Position numbers and translations under genes: made by a program | Notes under the pieces: model-generated | The model's input: the letters and a program-made list of their open reading frames with translations, nothing else | Told to the model about the DNA's origin: nothing | Database searches by the model: none | In this document: positions 31,561 to 42,878 of the stretch, piece after piece | Numbering within the stretch: the first letter of the stretch is position 1 | How the letters are laid out: every line of letters begins with the position of its first letter | Origin: Undaria pinnatifida | Lineage: Eukaryota; Sar; Phaeophyceae; Laminariales; Alariaceae | Assembly: GCA_012845835.1 (NCBI GenBank) | Contig: JABAKD010000024.1 | Location: forward strand, 186,699 to 250,698 | DNA: 64,000 nucleotides | Direction: 5' to 3'

Positions 31561-32709
31561 CATTGGCTTATTCCTGTTTGGCTGGTACGCTTTGACACAA
31601 TAAGCTCGCAATTGTTTCGATCAACTAGGGCGTTCTCGAATACCACTCGCATACCGGAAACGTTTGTAATGCGACCGCAATTGGACCAGTTGTTTGCCTA
31701 TTGCGTCGCATTAAAAATTCGATTTTTAGCCTGGATCGGGTTGAGGTGCCTTGCAAACACACTCAAAAAGAGGAATAGAAACACCTTAACCGCCCCAAAC
31801 GCAACACCTCTCAGTGGTATAAGTGAAGGAATTAGAGCGATTTGTATCCAGAATCCAAGCCCCCCCCCGGTTTTAGCCACAATTTCAAACAAAACTGAGG
31901 GTGTGCAAAAAAACACGACGTAATAAATGAAACTAAGACTGGCATAACCCGAGGACAATAACCGTGGTGAAGACACTGAAATGGGGGCAAAACAGTGCGG
32001 AATTGAGTAGCGTAACGGTAAAATTAACATAGAATACTTCTCCGTGTCAGCACCGGTTGGTTTTTTTTCGACCCCAAATTAGTTTTGTAAAAATACAAAT
32101 TCCATTCGCTTATTGGGTCAAACCTTAAGGTCGCAATTATTTTTGCTGGTTTTCTGGCATACTACTCGCCTAGGGCGAAACTTGGGATTGTTCTGCGTTA
32201 TGAATCTGAAATTGTTGATTGAATTTGATTGCTTGCTCTACATCCGATTACGCTACTATACTCTGATCTCCTACGCTCTAAATATATCAAATCCTCCCCA
32301 AACTACAGGTGGTCGCTTCAATTTAACCCCCACCTCAACCGCCTGTAGTTATTGTACTGCGTCTAACTCTCCCACCTTCCCATTACCTGCACCTTCCTCA
32401 ATAGCTATGCCTTGCCTTTCCCCCACCCCACAATGTTATTATGCCCTGACTGAAATTTTCGCGCTTTAGCCTTCTGGGTTAGTGCTTGCGAGGGTTTCTC
32501 CTCGCCTTCTCTATGGGCCCTCACGTATCTCATAATAGATGCATTACTTTTCCATCCTCCTTCTCGTTGAATTGCTTGAAAAGCCCGCGCCTGTGGCCCC
32601 GACGCAGGTAACTAACCTAATAATACATCAATACCTGCCCCCCCAACCCTACCAGAATGTCATGCATACTCTCTTGGTTTCATGCCTTGTTTTCCAACAA
32701 GATCCTTGA
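31561..32709. other. no gene recognised
   Basis: AT-richer DNA with short ORFs only (the longest, 32113-32469, shows no motif). Confidence 0.5.
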
Positions 32710-33678
32710 ACTCCTCAGTCTATTGCTCACGAGTCCACACTTCCCAACGATATTCCTTCTTATACGTTGCTAAAGGTTGCTGCACTTCATGTCGCCTTCT
32801 TAGCCTACGCCCCGGTATCGTACAGGATTCTCCAAACATTCTGTTGCCACGGTATAGATGATGGGGAGACCTACTTAAAGGCGGATTACAGTATTTTGTG
32901 CTTGAAACCTCGCCACAGTGGGTATATGGCGTATGCACTTACTATGGTGGGTATCTACCCTGTCGGCATACCTGCTGTATTCGCGTGGCTCCTGTTCGAG
33001 AACATACGTGGCCTTGTCAACGCCGACAGGGAAACTCTGGTGCAGCTAGAGCCACTTCGCGGTATATGGGCCGCATACAAGCCGTCTCGATACTACTACG
33101 AGGTTGTAGATTGCGGTCGTCGAATTGTTTGTATTTGCATGGCTTCGCTTCGTTCGTTACTCCCGGCAGCACGCCTCAGCTATCGTTTGCATGGCTCGTC
33201 TCTTTGCATGGCTCTTCTCTTTGCGTTTGCCTCTTAGTTTATTTCGGAGTTTCTGTCTCCCTTTTTTTACAAAGGGGGTTGACGCGGATATTTACCGCTG
33301 GGGGGGGGGCGTGTCATCGTGGCCAGCATTCATGTCCCCTTTCTCATGAAGGTCGACGTCACCCAAGACACAACATATGCCTTCTTGACATTTCTGGTGT
33401 TCTCGTCGCGCCGAACGTATTACTTACTCCTTGTTACGGTACTACTTCAGATCGTAGTTTTCGTCAAGGCGTTGCGCAAGGCGAAGGGGTTGGCCATGAT
33501 TATTGACGAGCCTGTCCGCCGTACCTTTCCTGCACCTTTACGATCAGTTCGTTCGATGAACGAGGGAAGGGGGGGGGGGCATCGACTTGGAAGCTAAGAT
33601 TTCAGAGGCATGGGGAAATCCTTGGGAAAATGAAGCAATTGAAGTTATCTCAAACGCCCCGCGCCTGGAGGAATGAGT
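32710..33678 (+). pseudogene. multi-pass membrane protein, C-terminal fragment
   Basis: The frame is open from 32710 to 33237. It reads LLKVAALHVAFLAYAPVSYR (first hydrophobic segment), FCCHGIDDGETYLKADYSI, YMAYALTMVGIYPVGIPAVF (second segment), LEPLRGIWAAYKPSRYYYEV and VDCGRRIV. The continuation needs frame changes: VTPGSTPQLSFAWLV (about 33161-33205), DADIYRWGGGV (about 33281-33313), ASIHVPFLMKVDVTQDTTYA (33322-33381), LLLVTVLLQIVVFVKALRKA (33424-33483) and finally EAWGNPWENEAIEV, ending at the TGA 33674-33676. The pattern ADYSI-C ... YP-GIP ... Y-E---C-RR is known to me from large stramenopile membrane proteins with extracellular Cys-rich repeats; function unknown. At least three frameshifts and a local CATGGCTC duplication show decay. 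Confidence 0.6.
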
Positions 33679-33687
33679 ACTCCCTAC

Positions 33688-33730
33688 GCTCGAAACGCTC
33701 GAAACGCTCGAAACGCTCGAAACACTCTAA
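33688..33730 (+). repeat. 9-bp tandem repeat CTCGAAACG
   Basis: Four units, just after the membrane-protein fragment. Confidence 0.9.
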
Positions 33731-33821
33731 GAGGTGCAAAATGTACCTGGTACACGTTAAGCCTACATATTTTTCGAGAGGGGGCAGACCCAAGTTCGTG
33801 GGGGTGTTCACAGTCTCCCAC

Positions 33822-34065
33822 GGAGGCTTACTGTTGTAACATTGAGTGTGGAAGACGGAGGATCGTTGAGTATTACCTCCCATTCCCGTCCGTATTCATT
33901 TGGGGGCCTCGTTAGGTTGAAGTTCTCGAGTGCACGCGGTATACGATATGGGTATGGCCATGTCGAGGGATGATACGTAAGGATAGCAGGCAAATTTCTC
34001 CCAGATGCAGTGATGCTCTTTGTTTGTTGGATGCTGTTTCCTCCAAGCAGGGAGGCTTACTGTTG
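33822..34065 (+). repeat. 15-bp direct repeat GGAGGCTTACTGTTG
   Basis: Perfect copies at 33822-33836 and 34051-34065. In each a GGAGG purine block is followed a few bases on by TGTTG, which is how a polypurine tract and the TG start of a copia-type LTR look. The LTR ends cannot be resolved. Confidence 0.6.
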
Positions 34066-34069
34066 GAGA

Positions 34070-34906
34070 CAATCGGCGTACGCCGCGAAATATTATGAGG
34101 ATGCGCAACGACTATTTGGACGAGTATACTGACCGTATTTAGTCTTGGATTAATATCATGAACAGGCGCATGCGTACGTGAAAATAAAGTCCACTGGCCC
34201 TAATTGTTCGATTACGCGAATTCGCCCTCTCGTCTGCGTCGAGTCAATCGTTCCGGAGAGACAGCTGCTATCGGTCGGACGCGTGGACAAGCAATAGGAC
34301 CCGAGCCGTGGCGAAACCAAAACGCAAACCTAACCCAAGGGAAGGAAAGGCCACGGCAGAGGCAATAGCAGCAGAATCGGGAAAGCTTGTCGTAGGCTTG
34401 TCGTTAAACGGCAACCCGTTTGTAACTGCAGGATAAGCAGTTTCGTTGGCTAAGATTTTGTGTGTTAACCTGGATGATGTGATCCATTGTCTGCGTTAAA
34501 GCAAGCACGTCGAGGACTGGAATGGTTTACGTGGTCGATTTGAATGGGATGGCGAATATATCCAAGTTGTTGCCAGGGCCGCTATTCTGGAAAGAATAAG
34601 AAGTTGAAGCGCTAACACGGGATTATGCATACCACAGCATCCCGTTCTTTCGCCAAGACTGCTCTTGTGGGACAACAGACGTTGAAAACAGGTTTATAGC
34701 TATTTTTTATGTGCTATCTCTTGTTTGTTGATAAAGGCGCGGAAGGCGCCTTTTTTGTTGCTGAAACCCGTCGGGCATCGAGCATCAGCCCTCACGAGTC
34801 ATCCCACGCTGGAGGTAACACATCTTAATAACCAAGGAGTGTTACCTTCTGAGAGATGTTGGCGATCTTATCGATGTTATCGGTTAATAAACTACAATGA
34901 GTCGGT
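34070..34906. other. no gene recognised; one hairpin
   Basis: No ORF of note. A perfect 8-bp stem (AAAGGCGC 34733-34740, GCGCCTTT 34746-34753) with a T-run after it is present; in a eukaryotic context I attach no function to it. Confidence 0.5.
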
Positions 34907-35045
34907 ACGGAAGCTTTACGACAGTATAGTCTATTGTTTTTCGAACTAGCGCCTACAAATATTGGTCGGGTTGAGCAAACAAATGCCTCCGAAGTCACGT
35001 TGTGGGTGGAATATTGAGTTCCCAATGTTGGGACCTCAGATCTCA
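34907..35045 (+). repeat. second copy of the pogo 5' flank repeat
   Basis: It aligns with 16900-17033 (TTGGTCGGGTTG, AATGCCTCCGAAGTCA, TTGAGTTC, GGGACCTCAG). No transposase sequence follows here, so this may be the end of a deleted or non-autonomous relative. Confidence 0.6.
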
Positions 35046-35394
35046 TAAACGTCTTACAAAGCTCTGCTGCACCCGCTGAGTGGGGTGACTTTCGTAACAG
35101 ACGGCTTTCTTAGTTGATACCAGCTAGTTGCCCTTCCGATGAGGGATATAGTCGGTTTTTTTGTTTCTCGAAAGAGCTCAAAGTTCCTAAGGTAGTTGTT
35201 GGCACTCAGCTACGTATCGATCGCATAAAAATAACCAAAATTGGCATTGGCAGAGTCGACAAACAGGTGCCATCACAAAAAGAAATGCATTTCGTTGAGA
35301 GGTGTCGCTCGCACAAATGTCTATGACTTCCGCCACCTGCTTCTCGAGCTTACCATACCTGATTTCGACTTTTCTTTGTTGAACAATTTGAAAT

Positions 35395-35665
35395 TTGTTT
35401 CAGCTATGAGATCGACCATGTCGTCGAAACTCATATTTGCAAGTTATGTGTGTGATTCTCCGACCGCGCGTATTACGGGGTGTGTATCTCTTCAAGATGG
35501 GTACAGGTCGGCGCCTCTCCTTAGTACTTTAAAAAGCTAGTACCAGGGTCAACAGGGTGAGGCGAAGACGTTCAGTGTACGTTCACTTATTAGTTACTTA
35601 TTCACCGTGCACGGGAACTATAGCAAAACATGTTTTGAGGAGGACAAAATATTTCCGCTGCCGAA
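35395..35665 (-). repeat. repeat family X1, copy D
   Basis: The minus strand shows the internal block (GGAGAGGCGCCGACCTGTA), the core GTAATACGCGCGGTCGGAGA and the mini-ORF from ATG 35434 (MSFDDMVDLIAE), which continues for 37 residues into flanking DNA. The left part of the element is missing. Confidence 0.8.
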
Positions 35666-36047
35666 CGCACCAGCTTCTTATCTACTGATATAGACTCGAG
35701 TATAGAGATTTGTTGCATGTCCGGGTTTTTTTTTTGTTTAAATTGCATAGTCTAATGATAGTGGGATCTACTGCGCGAATGAATGCTGTGGGTGCTGCCA
35801 ATGAATGCTTGCTGTAAATGAATGTTGTGGATGCTTTTATAGAGGGGATGGGGGCGGCGGGGGTGAAGATGGGTTAACTGGACGCTGAAGAACGCATACG
35901 TAATGAATAGGACAAACTGCATGCCATCTGATGGATGATGGATGGTTTGAAAGGTTAAAAGAAGTGATGGGGATCACCTGTGGGGCAGTGTCTACCAGTG
36001 TCCGTGTTTTTCATGTTATCCTCCGGAAGAGTGCTAATTGTTGTATG

Positions 36048-36232
36048 TTTGGTAACTACTTTTGAAATTCTGACATCGGTTTTCGGTTTGTATTTGATGT
36101 TGTGGTATTGATCTGTATTTTTCGATAACAAATTCCGACTTGTTTTGAAATTCTGGTATCGATTTTCGGTTTGTATTTGATGATGTGGTATTGATACTCA
36201 AGACTATATTTCGATTACATATTCAAAATATT
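36048..36232 (+). repeat. 85-bp tandem duplication
   Basis: TTTTGAAATTCTG(A/G)(C/T)ATCG, then TTTTCGGTTTGTATTTGATG and TGTGGTATTGAT, occurs twice (from about 36059 and 36142). Confidence 0.9.
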
Positions 36233-36589
36233 GTTGGCGTTACTTTTTCTGGATATTTGGATGATATAGACTATATATAGCTATGTGCATGAATTTCAGT
36301 TGCATTATCGCACTATTGCTACCATCCGCTGGCTGGCAAGGGGTTCCCGCGCAGGAGGTTTGTTTGCCATTCATTGCTACTCCACTCCCCTTTCCAATCT
36401 GGGGCAAGTGGTGTGTGTTCGGGTTGATTGCGGCAAGGATGTTGGATCTAGAGCAAAGCTTTGCCGATATTCACCAGCCGCGGTGCTAGCAGGCGACATG
36501 CATTCGTATTTCGTGCTCAACAACCACGTCTGTCTCACCCGTGTGGTCTTCCATCTCCGGTTTACATTTTCTTCGCCTGTCGAGTTTTC

Positions 36590-36742
36590 GTTGATTGGGA
36601 TGATAGATGATTGGGATAATAGATGATTGGGATGATAGGTGATTGGAATGATAGATGATTGGGATGATAGATGATCGGGATTATGGATGATTGGGATGAT
36701 AGACGATCGGGATTATGGATGATTGGGATGATGGATGTTTGT
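36590..36742 (+). repeat. 15-bp minisatellite GATTGGGATGATAGAT
   Basis: About nine units with the variants GATCGGGATTATGGAT and GATTGGAATGATAGAT; low coding potential. Confidence 0.93.
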
Positions 36743-36749
36743 CGGGAGT

Positions 36750-37395
36750 AGGAACACGATAGGACCGTTCAATCTTCTAGCGGTCGGTGCTCTCAGCCAG
36801 TGCAAGTATACAAGGCCAGAATGCTTAGTCCTCCAATATTCTTGTACTGACAATACTAATACTGGCAGCGCATATTGTCACAGTAGTTAGTGTTTGGTTT
36901 TGCGTTTGAGATCTGAGACAACGTTTATTGGATTGTAAGAAAGGTTGCCATATATTTTCGGTTCTTGGAGTTTTTATTACGGTTCGGATTGACCTTTGTG
37001 CCTTGGAATAGGGATCCTAGGATCGGTTTTTGGTTGTTGACTTTGGCATTCTTCTGATACTGTTCGGTTGCTGGGTATGATACTACGAATGTTTGGAAAA
37101 TGAATTGGTCCTTGTACCAGCTACCATAGCTCCGGCGACACGTAACATATTTATTTCTTCGCAACGTTTCATCGTGGTTTTGTAGACATGGAGTTGGAGC
37201 ATATTGTTTTTTAAAGGTTGTTCTTCATGACAAAAACACTATCCAAATGAATGGCTGTTGAAAAAATCTCGTTTTTTTAACCGTTTAACAACGTATATTA
37301 TGTGGAGACAGGTACGTAGATACCGTCAATCTCCGGGTCACAAATGCCAACCATGCAGGGCGGGTCTATGAGATCTGCCATCAATCATGGATATT
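36750..37395. other. no gene recognised
   Basis: AT-rich, short ORFs only. Confidence 0.5.
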
Positions 37396-37403
37396 TTTAG
37401 TGG

Positions 37404-38110
37404 TTGAAGCTCATCAACATCAACTACGAACGCAACCAGGAGCCCAGGGTCCTCTACCAAAACGACCCAAGCTCCCTCAGATCACTAGAAAATATCCCCT
37501 CGCTTAACGCGAGAGGGATTTGTGAAGGCACTTCCTTGCCACTTGCACGAAAAAACAAGCGAATCTTGGCCTCCAACAACACCCGTCCAAGCCCAAGACA
37601 AGCCCGACACAACCGGAGGAGGCGACCTTCATATGAGCGTCGACGATGAGAGGTCCTTCGCTCACATAAAAGTCCCTAACTCGAATACGTGCTTCCCGGT
37701 GTGCACAGTATACTCGGATACAATAAAACGTGCACAACGCCGCATCATCGGCAGGCAAACTCCGTTCAAGAACGTGTACATTCAACAACGCACGTCATGC
37801 TCAGCACGCGCAGCTCACGGCAAATGATCGCGACAACTGGGAATCTCTCTTATCGCTGATACAATTGGTCAATATTTCTTCATTTCGTACTGCGGCGGTG
37901 CAGCAATCAAATTTCTTCATAATGTTCATTAGGCCACCAGCACGATCACCAGTAGACGCGATGCTTGATATTCCTTACGGAGGAAGCACCGCAGCTACAC
38001 GGATTAGCACAAAACACAGAGGACAAGTTAAAAATTTGTTTGGAAGTACCAAGCCGAAAATTGACGGAATGACGGAACGTGCGCCGAAACGAGCAGCAGG
38101 AAATAAATAA
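37404..38110 (+). CDS. weak ORFs, unidentified
   Basis: Three overlapping plus-strand frames (37404-37649, 37522-37827, 37730-38110) follow each other. The last one has an ATG start and 126 codons with a Lys/Arg-rich end (STKHRGQVKNLFGSTKPKID, then GMTERAPKRAAGNK). No domain is recognised. The succession could be a decayed gene with frameshifts or chance; I see no splice sites that I would trust. Confidence 0.2.
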
Positions 38111-38879
38111 TCATCAACCTAATGTACTCCGTGTTACATCCTGACTAAACGTTGTAGTATATACAGTATACTACATCAAGTATTAGGATGGACCAATCCC
38201 CAAACTGCTGTTTACCGTGGAGATGACCATACGCATGTTGTTGGCAGCTGTCACCAATGGAATACCAAGCGAGACGTATATGGAGTAATTAAAGGAGAAA
38301 CGTCCGTAAACCTCGCCCACGTATTCCCCTTCCATCCATGGGAAGCACTCCCAGCGCCTCAATTTGAAGAGCCGACTGACATGCTTGGGAAACAAGTTCC
38401 CGTACCCGCGTTGGACCATCCAAATGATGGCCAACAAGAATTGAGTCATAGGTCGTTGACAGAGTGGTCGGTGACAAAGCTAGAACGGGTAGAAACAGTC
38501 TGCTTACCTTTGGATCCCGCATTGTGAAGTTGCTAGGGGTGAGACACAGAGTATCCAGGGCTACAGGTGGAGCAAGTGGGCATGTCCCTGGTGTAACTCA
38601 TTTTCATAGCTCAAAGCGGAAGGGAGGCAGCTTTCCTTTTTCCCACCAGAACCAACCGAAGGTGACAACTGGGACGGGAGGCACGAGTCTCTCCTTCTCC
38701 CGGCTACGCCGAGCATAAAACGCCATCCTATCATATGAAAACGTTCAATTACTTATCTAAAGCAGGTAATTACCAGCCTTTCAAGGCCATACCTTGACAC
38801 TAGCACTAGCCCACCTTGATGAGTCGCATATGCAGAATTACGGGAGATTCGGATATACTCCGGTTCTACGAACTAGACC

Positions 38880-40073
38880 ATGAGTCGAATAAGAGGCTCC
38901 TCAAAACCCACTCCCACACCTCCAAACGGCCTGTCTATGATGCCTGGAAAACGCAAAGATTATAAGTTCAAGGAAACGCCGACACTACAACAAGGCAAAC
39001 CACCAATCAAAACCCTGCCCCGTACCGTCCGTGTGGCGCGGGGGGGGAGGGTCAGAAAAGGCTCCACGGCAAACAAACTACAAGAAAGTCACTATGGCAA
39101 AGCAAACTCTCATCGAAGTGAAGGGGGACAAAGGCGCCAATCCAAGGGACAAGTCACGCCGAAAATCTCCCGCGGACCACTGGCTTTGCGGGAAGTTTGA
39201 TGAGGAAACGACAAATACCCGGAATGGAAGGAGGCGTCGCCTACAGCCCCGCCAGGAGGGGAAGTTTTTACGCACAAAAAACAGAACAAATACCACACAA
39301 AAGAACAAAAGATAACACACATTCCCGTATATAGCCCTGTACTACGTTATGCGTAACAGGGCACCCTGGTCGCCCCCCGGCTCTGGATTTAGGAGGGCGT
39401 CGGAAGGGCGAAATTGAACTACCACGGACCACCGACAGTCCTGCGCCTCAGATGGTGGCGTGATCACGCAGACCCTGGCCGGACACTGAGCGGGGGAGTC
39501 GGCAGGACCGATAAAAAAGATGGTGAAACCGACCCAAATCCAGACAAAAGGCTCGAAATCCCACAAGCAAGCCAAGGACAAAACACAAAAGCTCATAACC
39601 CGGGGGAAAAAAAGAGAAACCTCACGAGAAGCAACGGCGACTTGAAAGTCAATTAGCGACGGCCGCATCTTGAGGATCATCTACAAGACGTCGAATCCCC
39701 CGCGGAAAGGCGATGTCGACGTAGATCTGAAGATGCCAAGAGCCTCGTACGGTTCCCGTCGAAGTCGTATAGCGTACCGGAGGGAGCAAACGTTTTATCG
39801 GCCTCGGGTCGACCGAAAATCGGACCAGATATACCTGATTTGCCCAACACACCACAACCCATCGTCGTCCTTGTACTAAACTTGGTCTCCCCAAGGGAGT
39901 ACTGCGTCGCGGAGGCAGCGAATCAACTCTATGTGCATGACGCGAGCGTAGCTGGGCGCCCAAAAAGTTCAACTTTTTCACAGAAAGCTTACGCTGTGCC
40001 GCACCGGTGCGCATTCGACGGTAAAGCGGTTGGGTTCGCGGCGTTGGTCCGGGGTGCCGGACGAATAACGTAA
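38880..40073 (+). CDS. weak ORFs, basic composition, unidentified
   Basis: Overlapping plus-strand frames are 38880-39200, 39031-39315, 39414-39656, 39670-39879 and 39840-40073. They are rich in Lys and Arg (KGDKGANPRDKSRRKS; TKGSKSHKQAKDKTQKL). The last two appear to continue one protein through a frame change (LICPTHHNPSSSLY, then LNLVSPREYCVAEAANQLYV). The opposite strand also has a long frame (39649-40110), so the coding strand is not settled. No family recognised. Confidence 0.2.
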
Positions 40074-40889
40074 GATGTGAGTTCGAGGGTGTTGGAGGTC
40101 GATTTACCACCCCCAGGGTGGTTCAGAGAGTCCCAGCAAATACCTCTTGTATATCACCGAGATGATGCCACCGCGGGTCACGGACAAATGGTTGTCGCTT
40201 GAATGTAGTGGACCTTTATTTGTCAGCTCATGGGTGTCTGAAAGGAAGGAACGCTTGTGTGAAGGGTAACACGACAATACGTCGGGGGACTGAGCCGACG
40301 ACAGGTCGTTAATGGTGTAGCGAACCTCGGCATGGCACGTCGGCGCAATCCGGTGTTCTCGATCCCAGCCGGCATGCGAAAATTGCCAACGGAATCAGCG
40401 AACTTCAGTTCAACGTCGTCAAGGCCGTCTAACTTTGTAGGTGCAGTTGGCGTGTCGCCAGGAGTGAACGGAGGTCGTCATATAGGGATCCCAATAAGCT
40501 CCGCGCGGTCGCAGTCGGATGTCATGAGTACCCGCGAAGAGGAGGCGGGAGCTGCGGTCGGGGCGGTCGACGGGGTCAGCCGCGGCCGTGGGACTCGTGG
40601 CGGCGTGCTGACACTCCGGGCAGATGGTCGAGGGGCCCCGCCGGGCATGAACCCGTACTCTACAGCGGGGGTGCATTACCGGTGGATGTCGCTGTTCGTC
40701 GGCACGTCGTCGACGACAGAGGGTCTGGAGGGCCAAGCAAGGCAGAGAAGGACAATGTCGAACCGGTGGTCGTGGCGGAGTCCGTCTCCTGTGTAGAACT
40801 GCTTGGTAAAGGAGTCGGCTGCGCGATTGTCGTCGCTGCAGCCATAATTTCTGCAGAGCCCGTGCCGCCCTCAATAGGTATGTCCAAAA

Positions 40890-41917
40890 ATGAATCGAAA
40901 ACGGTGTGAACGGCAGGCGAAATCGATTCGCGGGCGGTTCGGTCTTCGGTGGCGGCGGAATCAGAAACACGAGCGACGGGTCTCCCCGGTGGAGCAAAAG
41001 CCTGTCAATTCCTACACGTTGCTCGTGTGTGCGAAAATCGTGAAACGTGGTAGAGGTGAGAGGGAGCCCACTCAAGACAGCATGTTCAGTGCGGGGCGCA
41101 AGCCCACCAAACAAAAAGGGCTTTCGGCGAGGGGCACGAGTCCACCCAAGGCAGTGTTTTCGGTGCGGGGCACCATCATCCGAAGCAGTTCTTTTGGTGC
41201 GGGTCACGAGCCCACCCAAACCGAACCCTGGGATCGGCGAGGAGGGAGCGCGCAGCCCACCGGTCCGCAGGAACTAGATACCGCTATCTCCAACGGGTTA
41301 GAGCTTGTCAGCCCCACGGGGTTGAAGCTTGCCAAGCCACTTCGGTCGTACTCCGTGGCAGGCTCTGGCAAGCGGGCCAAAGAAACTGGCGATGCCGTTC
41401 GCGCTGCCTTGGCGGTATTCGAGTGTGTAATCGACCGCGGTGACGAACTCAAGCTACCGCTGGACTCGTGCATTGAGGGTCCCACTTTGCCAATACCATC
41501 ACTGTGCCTTGTGGCCGGAGGATGTGGAGAATTTTGTTCCCCAAAGTACCCTCGGAGTCGTTTCGGAGCCCAAACATTGCTGCCGGCCCCCAAATCTAGA
41601 GGGGTCCAATGCCTCTCCGAGACGAGCGTTGCTCGACTGGTATATACGCAATATTCATTGTAAACAAAACGTCGTCCAGCGCCACAGTACCTCCGACGGA
41701 ACTAGGGCGATGTTCTGACAGCGCAAGGTCAAGGCCGACGCCAGAAGCCATCTCCAAACCTCAATGGCTTTTGGTCGGCCAACGCTTTCGAGAAATAGGT
41801 CGGAAACTCCGAAGCGGGACCTATGCAAGCGCTGGCCGCTGTGAACTGCCCGGCCGCGGCTCGGATGAGATTTCGTCGTTCCTGTATTTGCAGTACAAGT
41901 GCGGAGCCGGCCAATAG
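40890..41917 (+). pseudogene. unidentified protein fragment
   Basis: The frame 40890-41663 (257 codons) starts with low-complexity sequence and an imperfect repeat of about 42 bp (41055-41225; GGGGC(A/G)CGAG(C/T)CCACCCAA type). Its second half (LDTAISNGLELVSPTGLKLA, RAKETGDAVRAALAVFECVI, DELKLPLDSCIEGPTLPIPS) looks like a folded, helical protein. Near 41600 the reading seems to move to the frame 41609-41917 (NKTSSSATVPPTELGRCSDS, PQWLLVGQRFREIGRKLRSG). No motif allows a family name. The opposite-strand frame (40419-41219) is probably its shadow. Confidence 0.35.
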
Positions 41918-41939
41918 AGGCCGGGTGCGCCGACCCGGT

Positions 41940-42405
41940 CTCACTGTCGCGAATGGCTTCGTGAACGGTAGAAAGTGCCTGACTGAGCATTTTTTTCTCT
42001 CCCCTGGCATGGGTTGTTGGCCCTGAGATCATCCACCCGGAGACGAATTCTCCACACTGGGTCCAGAGGGCTGGCTTTAGCCAGAAAATTATTTTCAGAG
42101 CTCAAAAAGCGATTTTTCATGGATGGATTGGGCGTACACTTTGCGTAGATGCCCTATAACACGGCGTCTTTCTTCTCCCTGTCCCCAGCAGCGGAGTCAA
42201 AGTTACGCACGGCTCGACCGATGCGTTCGTATGTGCTTGGGTCAGGCAACGTCATGATAAGCTCCACTTCTAGATGGTCTTGACAAAAATTGGCCTTTTC
42301 GGCCATGATACATTTATCCGCGCGAGCATATGACACGTCGTCCACGACAAACGACAAAAGGGGCTGCGGTGCAAAAAAAGGTGGGGGCTGCCAGAACAAC
42401 ATCAC
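41940..42405 (-). pseudogene. NADAR-domain (YbiA-like) protein fragment
   Basis: Read on the minus strand from 42405: VMLFWQPPPFFAPQPLLSFV, VDDVSYARADKCIMAEKANF, TLPDPSTYERIGRAVRNFDS, then DREKKDAVL and TAG (42154-42156). The same frame continues after the stop with GIYAKCTPNPSMKNRFLSSE, NFLAKASPLDPVWRIRLRVD and DLRANNPCQ. A one-base change in the A-run near 41990-41997 then leads to LSQALSTVHEAIRDSETG. This order (F--PSPF-VDG--Y---E--MMAEKA-LF ... P---K-LGR-V-NFD ... W---R ... YAKF-QNP-----LL-T ... L-EASP-D-IWG) is the full NADAR fold. Known NADAR proteins cleave N-glycosidic bonds, in riboflavin intermediates (YbiA) or in ADP-ribosylated guanine. The stop and the frameshift make this a pseudogene. 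Confidence 0.78.
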
Positions 42406-42463
42406 TCTGTTTGTGGAGTATTCGAGAGAGGGATCAAAAGCCGTGTTGGAATTGGGGCCTGCA

Positions 42464-42878
42464 ATGTCTCCGTCCGGGAACACCAGATCTCGGCACGCTG
42501 AGCCTGTGTTGTCCTCTTGCGGGAACACCAGGCCTCGGGAGCACGACGCAAATCCGAACCCCCGGTTTCTTTCGTCGGGTCCTCTTCGCTTGTTAGCGGG
42601 AAACGCAAAAACCCGCTCTAACTGCACCCGAAAAAATGTCGAGACCTGAAGATGCCAACCCGTCGGTAGCCTCGTTGGACGTTTGTGTCTGCAATGTCCC
42701 CTTCTGGGAACACCACTTCTGGGAACACCAATCCTCGGCATTTTCGGCTTGTAGTGACCCCTCCAGGAACAGTAAGCCTCGGGAGCACGACGCCGGTCCG
42801 AACCCACGGTTTCTCGGGTCGTGGCATCTTCGCTCTTTGTCATAAAATCGCAAGAAACCGCTCGAGCTGCGCCTGAAG
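42464..42878 (+). repeat. direct duplication of about 175 bp upstream of the NADAR fragment
   Basis: 42464-42632 and 42691-42878 share GCAATGTC(T/C)CC, GGGAACACCA, GCCTCGGGAGCACGACGC, CCGAACCC(C/A)CGGTTTCT and (A/G)CTGC(A/G)CC(C/T)GAA. The GGGAACACCA motif itself is doubled in the second copy. The long minus-strand ORF 42154-42843 is formed partly by this duplication. Confidence 0.8.

Noticed and set aside
34733-34760. Hairpin followed by a T-run, like a bacterial terminator
   Set aside because: The surrounding DNA is eukaryotic and no gene ends there.
40419-41219. 266-codon minus-strand frame
   Set aside because: Arg/Pro/His-rich without motif; it overlaps a 42-bp repeat and a more protein-like plus-strand frame.
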